64,000 nt of DNA from assembly GCA_958295665.1 (NCBI GenBank), contig OY282560.1, positions 93,720,311-93,784,310 of the forward strand, read 5' to 3'. Made by a program: the position numbers and the translations under genes. Below the pieces are notes generated by a model, which saw nothing but the letters and a program-made list of their open reading frames with translations, was not told where the DNA came from and ran no database searches. Within the stretch, counting starts at the first letter, position 1. Every line of letters begins with the position of its first letter. The DNA comes from Tipula vernalis. Its lineage: Eukaryota; Arthropoda; Insecta; Diptera; Tipulidae. Positions 23,091-33,535 of the stretch are shown here, piece after piece.

Positions 23091-24228
23091 GATCAAATCA
23101 ATGAAATTTTCACAATCATTTGAACGTGATAAAATAGAAGATATACCAAAACTAATTGAAGATGACCAAAGCCACTAAAACCCTCGGTATTTTGTGGTAT
23201 CCACAACAGGACATATTCACATTTAAATTGACCACATTTACAAATGAATTGGTTATCTCATATTATTATAACTTTTAAAATGCTGTTACAGAAATTATCG
23301 GTAACCAAAGCTGAATGGGATGAAGCAGCACCTAGTAACATTTTATGTACGTAGAAGAAGATTTATTTAAATTTACATCATCTGCAAGCCATCAAAATTC
23401 CAAGGTGTGTATTTAAATATCCAAATCTAAAATCGATTCAACTTCATGCATTTTGCGATGCTTCTCGAATCAGCATATGAAGCTGTGATATAAGTCAGGA
23501 CCTGTAATGAACAAGAAGAAATTACAAATCGTTTGCTGTGCTCAAAAAGTAAGGTAGCATCGATAAAACAAATAAGTCTACCAACATTAGAACTCTATGG
23601 CACTGTACTGCTTGCAGATCTGGTTAAATACTGCAAATCAATATTTGCTATAGATGAGGTAGATGTATACGCCTGGACAGATTCAATGGTGACATTACAT
23701 TGGTTGTCAGACATTCCAACTAGATGGAAAACGTTATAAACGTATTCCTAATTTGGAGTGTTGGTGGAATGGACCCACTTGGCTACAGTAAGATGCATCT
23801 ACATGGTCCAAAACTACAATACGACCACCATCATCGGAATTGTATATTAAAGCCAGAAAACAAGGAGTCTTTACAATGTTGGAAACATGTCAGATCGGTA
23901 TTGTCGACCAATTAATTTATAAACATTCCTCTTGGTTCAAAATTAAAAAGATCATGGGATATGTCCTTCGCTTTTGTCAACTGCCCAAATCGGAAAATGG
24001 GATGCGAAATAATAAAAATTTATCATATGGGGAATATATTTCATCCGAACTGTACATTATTCGAGCAATTTAGACAGAAACTTTTAAGAGCGAAATAATT
24101 AAAGTTAATAAAAATCAACCATTAGAATCCAGCAATGCCTTAAGTTCATTGGACCCATTCTTAGACTATAAAGGAATTGTTCGCGTAGGTGGAAGACTAA
24201 AAAATGCTCATCTAAGTTATAGTGCTAA
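23091..24228 (+). pseudogene. Bel/Pao RNase H and integrase N-terminus, broken
   Basis: Connection pieces LGILWYPQQDIF are followed by the RNase H region: LLCSKSKVASIKQISLPTLELYG, DVYAWTDSMVTLHWL and PTRWKTL, with WTDS carrying a catalytic Asp. The NLECWWNGPTWL block, HSSWFKIKKIMGYVLRF and DPFLDYKGIVRVGGRLKNAH mark the entry to the integrase zinc-binding domain. Several stops and frame changes occur. The frame is cut after AK by the Harbinger insertion and resumes for about 60 bp at 26065. Confidence 0.88.
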
Positions 24229-26061
24229 GGCTGTTCCCCAAACCGATACTTATTTCGTACTTATTGACTTATTTGCGGCCATCTTAAATAAGTAAGTAAA
24301 ACCGTCCCAATTGATTTGAGTTATTTATTTTGACAGCGACGTTGTAATAATACTCGAATGCGTTATGTTTATAAAGTGAATTTATTTACTGATTTTATTA
24401 TTAGCAATTAATTACATAAATTTAGAATTCGATTAATTTATTATTATTATTAGTAATTAGTTATATAATTAGAATTTAATTTAGTTATATGTATAAATTA
24501 GAATTGGAATTTATTACAATTTACCTCCGTATGGAGTATAATGGGATTATTTATTTATTTATTTATTTATTAACTATTAATGTTTACCTCAGTCACGTTC
24601 AACGCTTCAACCAAAAAGAAGGAAAAAAAACAGATTCTTTCTGTTAACCTGTATCCAGCGTTCTGTACCAACAAACAATATACACATCCTGTATTCAGCA
24701 TTCTATACCAACAAACAATACACAGAGTGGTGCATTGGCATCACTACAACGTCAACACAACAGAAATTAGCAAAATATTTGTTTGTTCATCATTTATTCT
24801 TAAATATAAGATATTATTGGAAAAATGAACATAATAATAAACAGCGAAGCATCATGGACATGATACTCAAATTGAGTTGGAAGTGGTGCTATTTTGGTTG
24901 GCCGCTGGAACATCGTACCGTGTAAACAGCAGTACATTCAATCTACCGAAGTCTACAATTTTTGACATGGTGCAGCGCGTACAATGAAGATAATTTTAAA
25001 TTTGTTGCTAAAAATTATAATGCTGCCTAACCATGTTGATTTGGAATATGTAGGTATGAAGTTCGCAAATCGAGTGGGATCTTCAATTTTTAATAATGCG
25101 GTAGGTGCTATTGATGGGACTCACGTAAAAATGGTCATGACGAATATATAAATAGAAAGTTGGACTACAGTATTCAATTACAAGGTTTAAATTTTTTTAA
25201 TTTTACATTTATAAGTTAATAGATATTTAGAAACTGTTTTTTTAGCTATTTGTGATGCGGACCACAAATTTATAAATTTAACATTGGATGGCCAAGTTCA
25301 GTTCATGACCAACGTGTTTTAAGGAATAGTGATGTCTATATCAATAAAAAATAGCCGCCACAAGGCTACTATTTGCTCGGTGATAGTGGGTACTACTTAA
25401 CATTAAAACTGATAGCTAGCATCACTCCATTTACAGAGAACCGCTCTTTGACGCAGCGAGAAAAAAAATTCAACTGTCTGCCCAGCAAGGCAAGAATTGC
25501 AATTAAACAATTTTTTGGGCAAATGAAGACCCGGTGGAGGTGTATTTTTCTTCGCTCACTAGAGACCAGCACTAAAAATTCAATAAAAATTATTGCGATT
25601 TGCTGCATGCTGCATAATATTTGCTTAGATGTTGGGGACTTGATAAATATTGATGAGGAATTTCAAAATGATGATAATGTTCCAAATGTAGATCAAAATC
25701 ATCAATTTCAAACCACCGCTTCTGAATTCCGCAATGAATTATGTGCACAAATATAAATAAAAAATAATTAAATTTTTCTATTCATTTAATTAATAAATTT
25801 AGTCCTTAAAATAAATAAAAATTTTAAAATTCAGTCAAATTCTTATTTTCATTATCACTCTCTTGTCTCTAGCCAAACATCACAGTTATCATGTTCTGAT
25901 AATAAAATGAATTTATGTTCTGATGTTTTGACAGATTAACAAATATTATTTATCGCGATTAGATTTTTATGTAGAAAAGAGATAGAAAATAAGTCACCTC
26001 GCCAGCATACTTATTTGAATAGGTTAGGTTCCACAAATAAGTATCGGTTTGGGAAACAGCC
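24229..26061 (+). mobile_element. PIF/Harbinger DNA transposon with 27-bp TIRs and TAA target duplication
   Basis: The ends at 24229-24255 and 26035-26061 are inverted copies beginning GGCTGTTCCCCAAACCGA and GGCTGTTTCCCAAACCGA, one mismatch over 27 bp. They are flanked by TAA at 24226-24228 and 26062-26064, the 3-bp duplication typical of PIF/Harbinger. The 1833-bp length and DDE_4-type transposase agree. It is inserted in a Bel/Pao integrase frame. A 40-bp direct duplication lies inside it at 24648-24727 ('ctgtaccaacaaacaata'). Confidence 0.93.
24880..25759 (+). pseudogene. PIF/Harbinger transposase (HARBI1-like DDE), broken
   Basis: Upstream pieces show VVLFWLAAGTSYRVNSS and STIFDMVQRVQ, the helix-turn-helix entry of the family. 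The catalytic part has NAVGAIDGTHVKMV (first Asp), ICDADHKFINLTL and, from 25360, YYLLGDSGYYLT (second Asp). The 127-codon frame 25373-25756 follows with TQREKKFNCLPSKARIAIKQFFGQMK, where the catalytic Glu expected near 'iErafG' reads KQFFG, and ICCMLHNICLDVGD. Stops and frameshifts separate the pieces, and roughly 50 bp near 25150-25230 do not fit. The family excises and reinserts at TWA sites; here it is dead. Confidence 0.88.
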
Positions 26062-26125
26062 TAAGCATCAAATTATTTTGCCGAAATCGCATGCTGCTAA
26101 TAATATTGATTGATAATTCAAGAAC

Positions 26126-26695
26126 TACACATTCGAAATTTAATTGCTGGAAATACATTAATGTTAAGTTTACTAAACCAAAAGAGCTACTGAATCGATA
26201 GAAGAGTATTTTTAATTCTGATGACTTTCTTATTATTTCAATTACAAAATTAGAAAAAACGACGCGATCATCTTTTCGTTCAATAAAATCGTTATTTAGT
26301 ACAATGAAATTAATTTACATTTAAATTAGATGGCTGCGAATTTTCTACGATCACATGAAATTATTATTACCGATTAGTACAATACAATAAACTTGTATTT
26401 ACAATTGACAAATGGAACGGTGTGCTCCAGCGGACATTAGTGAAATATGTGATAGGCTGTAACATAAATTTGATATATAAAGTTATATGGAAATAGTGGG
26501 TGGTTTGGCGTCTATTGGAGGGGGAGACCAAAGTTGAGCAGATTATTCTACCAGCTCCGTAACCTTCCAGTAGGGTGCGCATCGCGTGAGCTGTTCTGGT
26601 CTTGTCATTAGACAGCTGCGTGATGGGTACAATTGTGTAAGGGGTACCCTGTTCACAATTCGCAAGTGTACGTGCTGCCTCCTCGTGGCAACCAC
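26126..26695. other. Unassigned; includes a minus-strand open stretch
   Basis: A minus-strand frame is open from about 26704 to 26367 (about 113 codons; first Met at 26582). It starts CHEEAARTLANCEQGTPYT and includes MRTLLEGYGAGRIICS. It is not low complexity, but I cannot assign it to a family. It could be chance or a gag-like remnant. Confidence 0.3.
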
Positions 26696-27232
26696 TGGTA
26701 ACTTAAGCCATTTGGCACAGGCTAAAGTACGGCGCTACAGGAGAAAACCTTGACAAAAAACCCTAATCTAAGGTGAAACAGCATATGCCGATGGGTGAAT
26801 GGCTGATAGGTTAATCAGTCCAAAATATGCGGACTCTGGGTACCAGGTACCCTCCAGTTTTATTTAGCCTTCCTGTAGTAAAGCTGGGTGACCTACAGGC
26901 GATTTGCAATTCCCAGCAACTCGTAAGAGTAAAATCAAACAGAATACGGGGCAGGTGTAGGAATATACGGGAGTGGTACCACCCTCTCGAGGTCCTTGGG
27001 CTCCAATGCTACCGTCTTTCTAGCAGAACTACATGCTGTAGTAAACATCTAGGAGGGAGAGCAATAAGCCTAGATAGTATGTATCACATACCGGGAGGCA
27101 GTATTGTCAGGTTCATTAAGAACCTGAATATTGACTGGACGGATAATTAAGCAGGGTCCAGCACAATAGATCCTTTAGGTCGCAGTGCGAAGTGGCTGAT
27201 CGCCCGCATGGCCCTCTATTATAATAATAATA

Positions 27233-27233
<1 letters not shown>
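26696..27233 (+). mobile_element. Non-LTR 3' end with RNase H trace and (TAA)n tail
   Basis: The stretch has higher GC than its flanks. A short RNase H-like motif NATVFLAELHAVVN is readable near 27010-27050, and the segment ends in TAATAATAATAAT (27219-27233), the kind of tail found on some I-type elements. The I-clade 3' fragment starts immediately after. Only these two clues support the call. Confidence 0.35.
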
Positions 27234-27680
<447 letters not shown>

Positions 27681-28204
27681 AAATCCTGAAAATGTCAATT
27701 TGGTGGTTAGCGTACTCTAGTCCTAAGACGACGATATGGTAACGAAAATTTTACGGCAAAGTGCTTATTACAGCAAAGCATTTAGATTGCCATAAAAATA
27801 CGTATAGTTATTACTGCAATAATATTACGAATTTTACCATAGCAACAAGAAAACGCTAAGCAATTATCTCTAAATTTACACACGCCAAACGAAAAGCGCC
27901 AAGCGAAAACAAATGAAAAAGGCGTGTAAATAAAACTTTATCAAATTTGCGTAACAAATAAATTGCATGGATGAATTGTGATTCAACCGCTGACCGGAAA
28001 ATTGTATTCTCTTACTAAATACAACACGTGCTGTAATTAACAATCGATAATTAAGACTAGTTGTAAATTGTTGTATTATGAGCGAAAATAAATTTATATA
28101 GTAGTCTGTGCCAAGCTGTCAGATAGCTGTAATCGTGACAAAATTTCGTGTATCAAAATTTTAATCTTAATAAATTTTGACGTTCTCACGTTATGCGTCA
28201 GAAG
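27681..28204. other. Unassigned, possibly LTR-like
   Basis: It contains 'gtgtaaataaaac' and AATAAA-type signals and, at its end, 'gcgtcagaagt', which vaguely resembles the primer-binding region at 62414. No paired LTR is visible, so I leave it unassigned. Confidence 0.25.
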
Positions 28205-28960
28205 TAAAAAGACCAAAGTATTGAAATCCTGTCAAAAATAACCAAAAATTTGGTGGGTCCAAAACCACTTTTCTCGACGTTTTGAAAGTCCTTGAGTCTA
28301 AAAAAGCAAAAAAAAAGGCTGTCCGTCTGTCTGGACGTCTGGATGTCTGCATGTCCGGATGTCTGTCATAGTATCTCGAGAACGGCTTGTCCGATTTAGA
28401 GATTTCCAAAGATTTTGGAAGCTGTACGTCAATAGGACCTGGTACATAGAAATATTTACCAATTTGTCATGTATGCTGGTTTGCATATTGAGTTGGGAAT
28501 TGAATTTGGGGTTAAGTTGAAGGTTAAGTTAGGGGTCAATTTGCGAGTTGAGTTGGAGGTGAGTTGGGATTGGATAAAGATGTAGTGAGCAGTTGGCAAA
28601 TGTTTTACCATATATATACTTGTTTGAGGATTGAATTGAAAGAGAGTTTGCGTTAGGTTGAGGGTTGAGTTGGTGGCCGTTTGTGGGTTGAATTGAGGTT
28701 GAATTGGTGTTGGATTAATGTTTAGTGAGCAGTTGAGCAATCTATATAAGTGAGTGTTTGTATGTATGTAGATCATATGTGTATCATATTTAAACAAATC
28801 CACGCTGTACACAAATATTGTTTAAGACTTAAAAAAGGTCACTGTTAATATCTCAAACCTCAAATTGAACCTTTAACATTTCAAATTGAACTTTTAGCAA
28901 ATTATGTGAATGGCCAATTAGCATATAACTTATCTATTTCTTAACGGATTTTAGTCAAAT
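28205..28960 (+). repeat. Composite repeat, copy 3, left part
   Basis: It starts 'gaccaaagtattgaaatcc' and has the GTCCGTC/GTCTG block ending 'atctcgagaacggcttg' (28310-28390). The C-poor TTGAGTTGG array follows (28478-28745), then 'gcaatctatataagtgagtg' and 'aaacctcaaattgaac', matching 11410-11740 closely. It continues into the 108-bp array. Confidence 0.8.
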
Positions 28961-29263
28961 GGAAATGATATTCTAAAATGATTTTTAGATTAAGTTTTGG
29001 AATATGGCAAAGTGTGATGGAATTTGCCTATTTCTCAACCTAATATGATGAAATTCGGCTAGTGCATTGGAAATGGGATTCTAAAATGATTTTCGGATGG
29101 AGTTCTGAAATATGGCCAAGGATGATGAAACTTTCCTATTTCTCAATCGATTATGATACAATTTGACATGTGCGTTGGAAATGGGATTCTAAAATGATTT
29201 TTAAATCAAGTTCTTGAATATGGCCAAGTATGATAGAACTTGACTATTTCTCAACCGACTATT
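28961..29263 (+). repeat. 108-bp tandem repeat, nearly three units (composite copy 3)
   Basis: Unit starts 'ggaaatg' at 28961, 29069 and 29177 give an exact 108-bp period; each carries 'ttctaaaatgatttt', 'gaatatggc' and 'tatttctcaac'. A partial unit precedes the array. It is cut at about 29263 by the minus-strand non-LTR insertion and the composite resumes at 30690. Confidence 0.9.
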
Positions 29264-30690
29264 TATTTATATATTTATTTATTCAAAAATAACACCAACA
29301 AATCAGATCTTAATGATCCAATTACATGTTGGACTTGAAGGTAGTACAATATCAAAAACAAGGGGTTAATAATAATTTGACATAAACTCATATAGGTAAT
29401 AAAATACAATATATGTACTCGTACATGTATAAATAAAGATTTCGAATCTACTATTTGAACATAATGTGATCTATTGGTTAGATATGACCTGGTCCATTGG
29501 ATGGTTTTGTTATCCATTCCAAAGTTAGAAAGTTTCGATAAAAGAATTCTGTGATTAACTTTATCAAAAGCTTTCGCAAAGTCAGTGTAAATTACATCAA
29601 CGCTTTGCCCTGAGTTCATTGAATCATAGACAAATTCTGTAAAGTTCAATAAATTAGTCAAGGTAGACGTAGATTTGTAGAAACCATGCTGATGATTAGA
29701 AATTAAATGTCCCGTTTTTTCTATTAATGCATTAAACACAAGTCGTTTAAATGTTTTTGCGATAGTACATAGGAAGGCAATAGGTCTTTAGTTTGAAACA
29801 AGTGCCCTCTTCCAAACATCGACAAACACGCATTCATTTAGCGACTTATTGAACAATAAAGATAGTGGGAAACTTAATGTTTCAGCTGTGTGATGTAAGA
29901 AGTAAGGTGAAATGTCGTCAGGTTCACCATCCTTGCCTCCAAATGTCTCATCTGGGCAGTAACTATGGAAGGGGAAATAAAAGAATTATCAAGTGTATCA
30001 ATCAAAAGACAAAGTGTTCTCCTCTATAAGTGAATTGGGATTCAAAGAGGTACGGTTATCAAATGTATAAACTGACTTAAAATAAGAAGCGAACATATTA
30101 CAGATATCAGTATTGTTGTTCGCGATGCTAGTGTTGTCTCGGATGCTTTGGGGGAAAATACTTGTGTTTTTTAACGATTTAGTATAAGACCAAAAACCGA
30201 ACTCAATTTTTTTTTTTTTGATTTATCATCTTTCCTGCATAATATAATATAGTTCCGGGTTGTTTTCAATTCTTTGGCTTTCTTCATGATTAGTTGATTA
30301 GCAGCAGAAAGATGATCAGTTGAAAAAATCGCGGTACTACCATTATCGTTGCTCAAACCTATGTCAGATGGTTTTATGCTGCGATTTAGTTGAAGTTTTT
30401 TAACTTTAAATGCATCAAAAAATTTTAATTTTGTCGAAACTGCATCACATTCAACGATTAAAGGTGGTATATTGGATTCAGAATTTTTTATTCGCATTCT
30501 CGTAATTCGTGTAATTTGCTTTTCACATGATGGCACTTCCGGTCGATTTTCATCTTTACCGACTAGTATTTAAAATCAAGTTGATCACGTATTAACTTCA
30601 ATTCACTATTTAGTTTTGCGTTAGAACTTTCTAAAATGTTGATACGACTTTCATGATCAGACAGAATTGCAGACGACCTTAACAGTTTGT
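29264..30690 (-). mobile_element. Non-LTR retrotransposon (Jockey/CR1-type), minus strand, nested in the composite repeat
   Basis: The element has an ORF1 end, then ORF2 linker and RT on the minus strand; the EN between them is deleted. Its 3' side at 29264 is A-rich in element sense (TTTATTT repeats on plus). Comparison with 20100-20120 shows the composite repeat is continuous there, so 29264-30690 is an insertion. No clean target duplication is visible. Confidence 0.78.
29275..30170 (-). pseudogene. Non-LTR ORF2 linker and RT fragment
   Basis: The linker shows NNNTDICNMFASYFKSVY and PDDISPYFLHHTAETLSF. RT motifs follow: LSLLFNKSLNECVFVDVWKR, an in-frame stop, RPIAFLCTIAKTFKRLV, then in the 154-codon frame LISNHQHGFYKSTSTLTNL and VDVIYTDFAKAFDKVNHRIL (motif A with Asp) and LSNFGMDNKTIQWTRSYL. 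Motif C (YADD) is lost beyond a deletion. The RT is closest to Jockey/CR1-type RT. Confidence 0.85.
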
Positions 30691-30700
30691 CAAAGTTTGA
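30171..30700 (-). pseudogene. Non-LTR ORF1, FP-like C-terminal domain
   Basis: In element sense a heptad-like stretch LSDHESRINILESSNAKLNS is followed, after a stop, by an open 121-codon frame: RITRMRIKNSESNIPPLIVE, DAFKVKKLQLNRSIKPSDIG, IFSTDHLSAANQLIMKKAKEL and TTRNYIILCRKDDKS. This pattern (coiled coil, R-I/P-lI-V, K..L.R.I...DI, N..l..kAk.lk) matches the baculovirus-FP-like domain found in ORF1 of many insect Jockey/CR1 elements, which binds element RNA. A run of Lys codons precedes the frame end. Confidence 0.7.
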
Positions 30701-31182
30701 ATTGAGATTGAGAATGAGGATTTAAAAAAATATTTCTAATTGTGAAACTCGGCACTACCGTTATTAGTTTCAATACCGAGGCGCGCGTCCCCTGTACACT
30801 ATAGTTTTCTTAACAAGGCCAAACTAATCGCTCTGACAGCAAATACTCAGAAAACATAAGCCAAAGTTTAACGCGAAGGATTTGCAAGAAAAATTTCTAA
30901 TGTAACTTGAATATTGTTACTTGAATTGAAATATTATGTTCTGGATGTCTTAAACAAACCTCAACAGCTGCATGATTCACAGAAACCTAAATAGACAACA
31001 TTATAGAAGCTATATTGACATATTTCTCACAACCTCGTCTGAAAATAATTTTTGGGTCACATTTCCTTCTATTCGTTGGAAATAGCCAAGTTATATTCTT
31101 ATTGACCATATTATAGCCAAACTCCGTCCAATTTAAAATGTAAAAAATTCAGTTTGAAATGTAAAAGGATCAATTTGAAGTG
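30691..31182 (+). repeat. Conserved core of composite repeat, copy 3
   Basis: It resumes with 'gagattgagaatgagg' and runs parallel to 20111-20725 with very high visible identity, apart from a ~20-bp GC-rich insertion near 30780 ('gaggcgcgcgtcccctg') and lost segments near 30930 and 31090. Confidence 0.85.
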
Positions 31183-31766
31183 TACGATGATATGACAGTA
31201 CGATGGTACGATGGTATCGTGGTAAGATGGTATATATGATAGTATGATTGTGTGATGTTATGATGGTATAGTGGTATGTATGATGGATTGATATTATTGT
31301 ATAATGGTGTGATGGTGTAATTGTATATATGATACAACGTAAGATGGTATGACGGTATTTATTCTAGAATAACGGTGTGATGGTATGAGGGTATGATGGT
31401 ATGACGGTATTACGGTTGGATGGTGTGATGATATCTTGATGGTACGATGGTACGATGGTACGATGGTATGATGGTATGATGGTTTGATGGTACGATGGTA
31501 AATTAGTATGATCGTATGTTGGTATGATTATATGAAGGTACGATTGTACGATTTAATGATGATATGGTGGCATAATGATATGAAGGTGTAGTGGATTGAT
31601 GGTAAGATTTAAATCGTGGTGTGATGGTGGTATGATTCGACGTCACTATGGTATGATTGTTTAATGGTATAGTGTCATGATGGTATGATGGTATATTGGA
31701 ATAATGGTATGATGGAATGATTGTTTAAGGTTATGATGGTATGACTGTACATATGCCACTATGATG
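31183..31766 (+). repeat. TATGATGG minisatellite, copy 3
   Basis: About 580 bp of degenerate 'gatggtatgatggtacg' units, cytosine-poor on plus, with the same landmark interruptions as the array at 20729-21262. Confidence 0.9.
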
Positions 31767-31767
31767 G

Positions 31768-32130
31768 TAAGTAGGGTTTGAGTTGAAATTGAGTTGGATT
31801 TGAAAGAGAAGTTCGGTTAGGGATTAATTTGAGGTCGAATTTAGGGTTTAGTGGGATGTTAGATTGAGTTGAGTTCATACATGTAGCTTTCGAATCGAGT
31901 TAATTTTCAGATTGGGTTGGAAAATAAGTATAGAGTTGAGCAGATGGTTGAGATTTAGGTCGAGCTAAGTTGAGTTGACGCAAAAATTAGGATTTAATTG
32001 GCTTGCAGTGGGGTGTGAGTTTTTCGTTTGAGAAATTATTTAAGTGTTAATTTGGAGTTAGGTTAAGGGTTGATTTTAAAGTGGATTAAGAGAAGATTTT
32101 CTGATTTAATTGATGGATGGGTTGGTCGTT
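31768..32130 (+). repeat. TTGAGTTGG-type minisatellite, copy 3
   Basis: Degenerate 'gagttgaaattgagttgg' units between the TATGATGG array and the endonuclease remnant; parallel to 21263-21520. Confidence 0.75.
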
Positions 32131-32194
32131 AATTTGGGAGTTCGAAGATCTGATCACCTTATGAGGTTTCAGCACTTTATATTTTTACTAATTG

Positions 32195-33535
32195 TAATAA
32201 TATCTAGCGATCTTAAATTAAAGACAGTTAATATTTTGGTAGTTGATACTTATTTTGCAAATACTAAAGTAACTATTTTGTGTATTTACAAGACTTCATT
32301 CGTGTAGCATTTGGTTGAGCTTAATTTATTCTTGACTAAAATTAAATCAAAAAATTTGCTCCTGGTGGAGGACGCCAATATTAATATTTTGACCAACTCT
32401 AGTCTAGTTGATGAGTAAACATTTTTAATGTTTAGCCATGGATTATTCTGTCAATTTCAAAAATCTTTGAAAAAGCATTCAATATAAAATTTTTGGATGG
32501 ATTGACCTGTTTTAGTAAGTGTCAATTTGATTTTAGGTGCATTTAGGGATAGAAGAAGCTCTGATCGAATTCCTAAACCCACTTTATGAGGGTCTTAATA
32601 ATTCTAAAACGGTACCATTTGATATGGTGGATCATAACACGCTTTTGAATAAATTGAGGAATGTTGGTTTTCATTGTTGCGTTATAATTGGCCGAAATCA
32701 TTTATTGTAATCGTTCACAAAGTGTTCATTGTGGTGTTTATATTAGTGGAGCATTGGTTCTGGAAGCTGGTGTTCCACAGGCTTCAGCATTTCACCCAAT
32801 TTTATTTTTGATTTATATTAATTCGGTTTTCACTCAAAATTTTAGGAGTGGCTTTTGCCGATGTTATGACTTGTGTGTACAATAGTTCTAATTATCCCAC
32901 AATTATATTTGATATTAATTATGACTTAGGTTTATTGATTCAGTGGTTCGCTGCACACAAACTGGTGTTAAGTTCGAAAACTAAAGCAATATTGTTTAAT
33001 TTGAATGACTTGCGTACTTTCAATAGAGACATAATTTATCATGACCGTCGTTGTGCTAAGAGTGGAAATTGCCTGACAAATTGTTTGGTCTTGATTCCGT
33101 GAGTAGCATTAAATATTTGGGGTTAAACGTAGATAGCCTATGATATTTGCTCATGGGGCGTACTTACTATGAGACAGTCCGGCCTTTGGTTATTGCTCAA
33201 AGTTCATACTCAGATTGATGTTTATCAAGAATAAATTATGCTCGTCTTGGCCTTTATTTAAAATGAGTAATATTCTGCCACTTAAACATCTTTATGTTTA
33301 CAACGTCATGAATTTATACTTTGAGAGGTGTGGAAATCATTTCTTGAGTAAGAATACAATGCATTTTCGTATCGTTCCTAAATTTTTAAAAACCGATTAT
33401 TTTAATTACTTTTTAGTTACAGCTCCTACAATTTTTAATAAGCTTCCAGAGATATACGTTGCTTAAATTCAAAATCTAAATTTTTGTCATCTTTGAAATT
33501 GTGGCTTGAACTTAGTAATTTGCGATAAGAAAACA
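32195..33535 (+). pseudogene. Jockey/CR1-type non-LTR ORF2: EN part and RT, broken
   Basis: This is the same family as 21511-22255. The EN part reads SSDLKLKTVNILVVDTYF, VTILCIYKTS and KIKSKNLLLVEDANINIL. A deletion joins it to RT: PISKIFEKALNIKFLDGLTC, FDMVDHNTLLNKLRNVGF (motif A), NRSQSVHCGVYISG, LEAGVPQASAFHPILFLIYI (motif B) and, after a frameshift, VAFADVMTCVYN, where motif C FADD has become FADV, removing a catalytic Asp. The thumb and C-terminus follow (LIQWFAAHKLVLSSKTKAIL, VSSIKYLGLNVDS, MSNILPLKHLYVYNVMNLYF, TAPTIFNKLPE). No RNase H is present. It ends near 33535 without an obvious tail. Confidence 0.88.

Larger units (their letters stand above)
22256..26125 (+). mobile_element. Bel/Pao LTR-retrotransposon pol, internal fragment
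   Basis: The plus-strand pol runs from the pre-RT region to the integrase zinc-binding region and has no LTRs. It is split by a PIF/Harbinger insertion at 24229-26061; removing the insert and one TAA rejoins the frame RLKNAHLSYSAK / HQIILPKSHAANN. The left border abuts the endonuclease linker at about 22255. On the right, similarity fades after about 26125. Confidence 0.88.

Noticed and set aside
27720..28200. Possible LTR ending in a 'gtcagaagt' primer-site-like word
   Set aside because: No second copy, no clear TG...CA ends and a poor primer-site match; kept only as unassigned.
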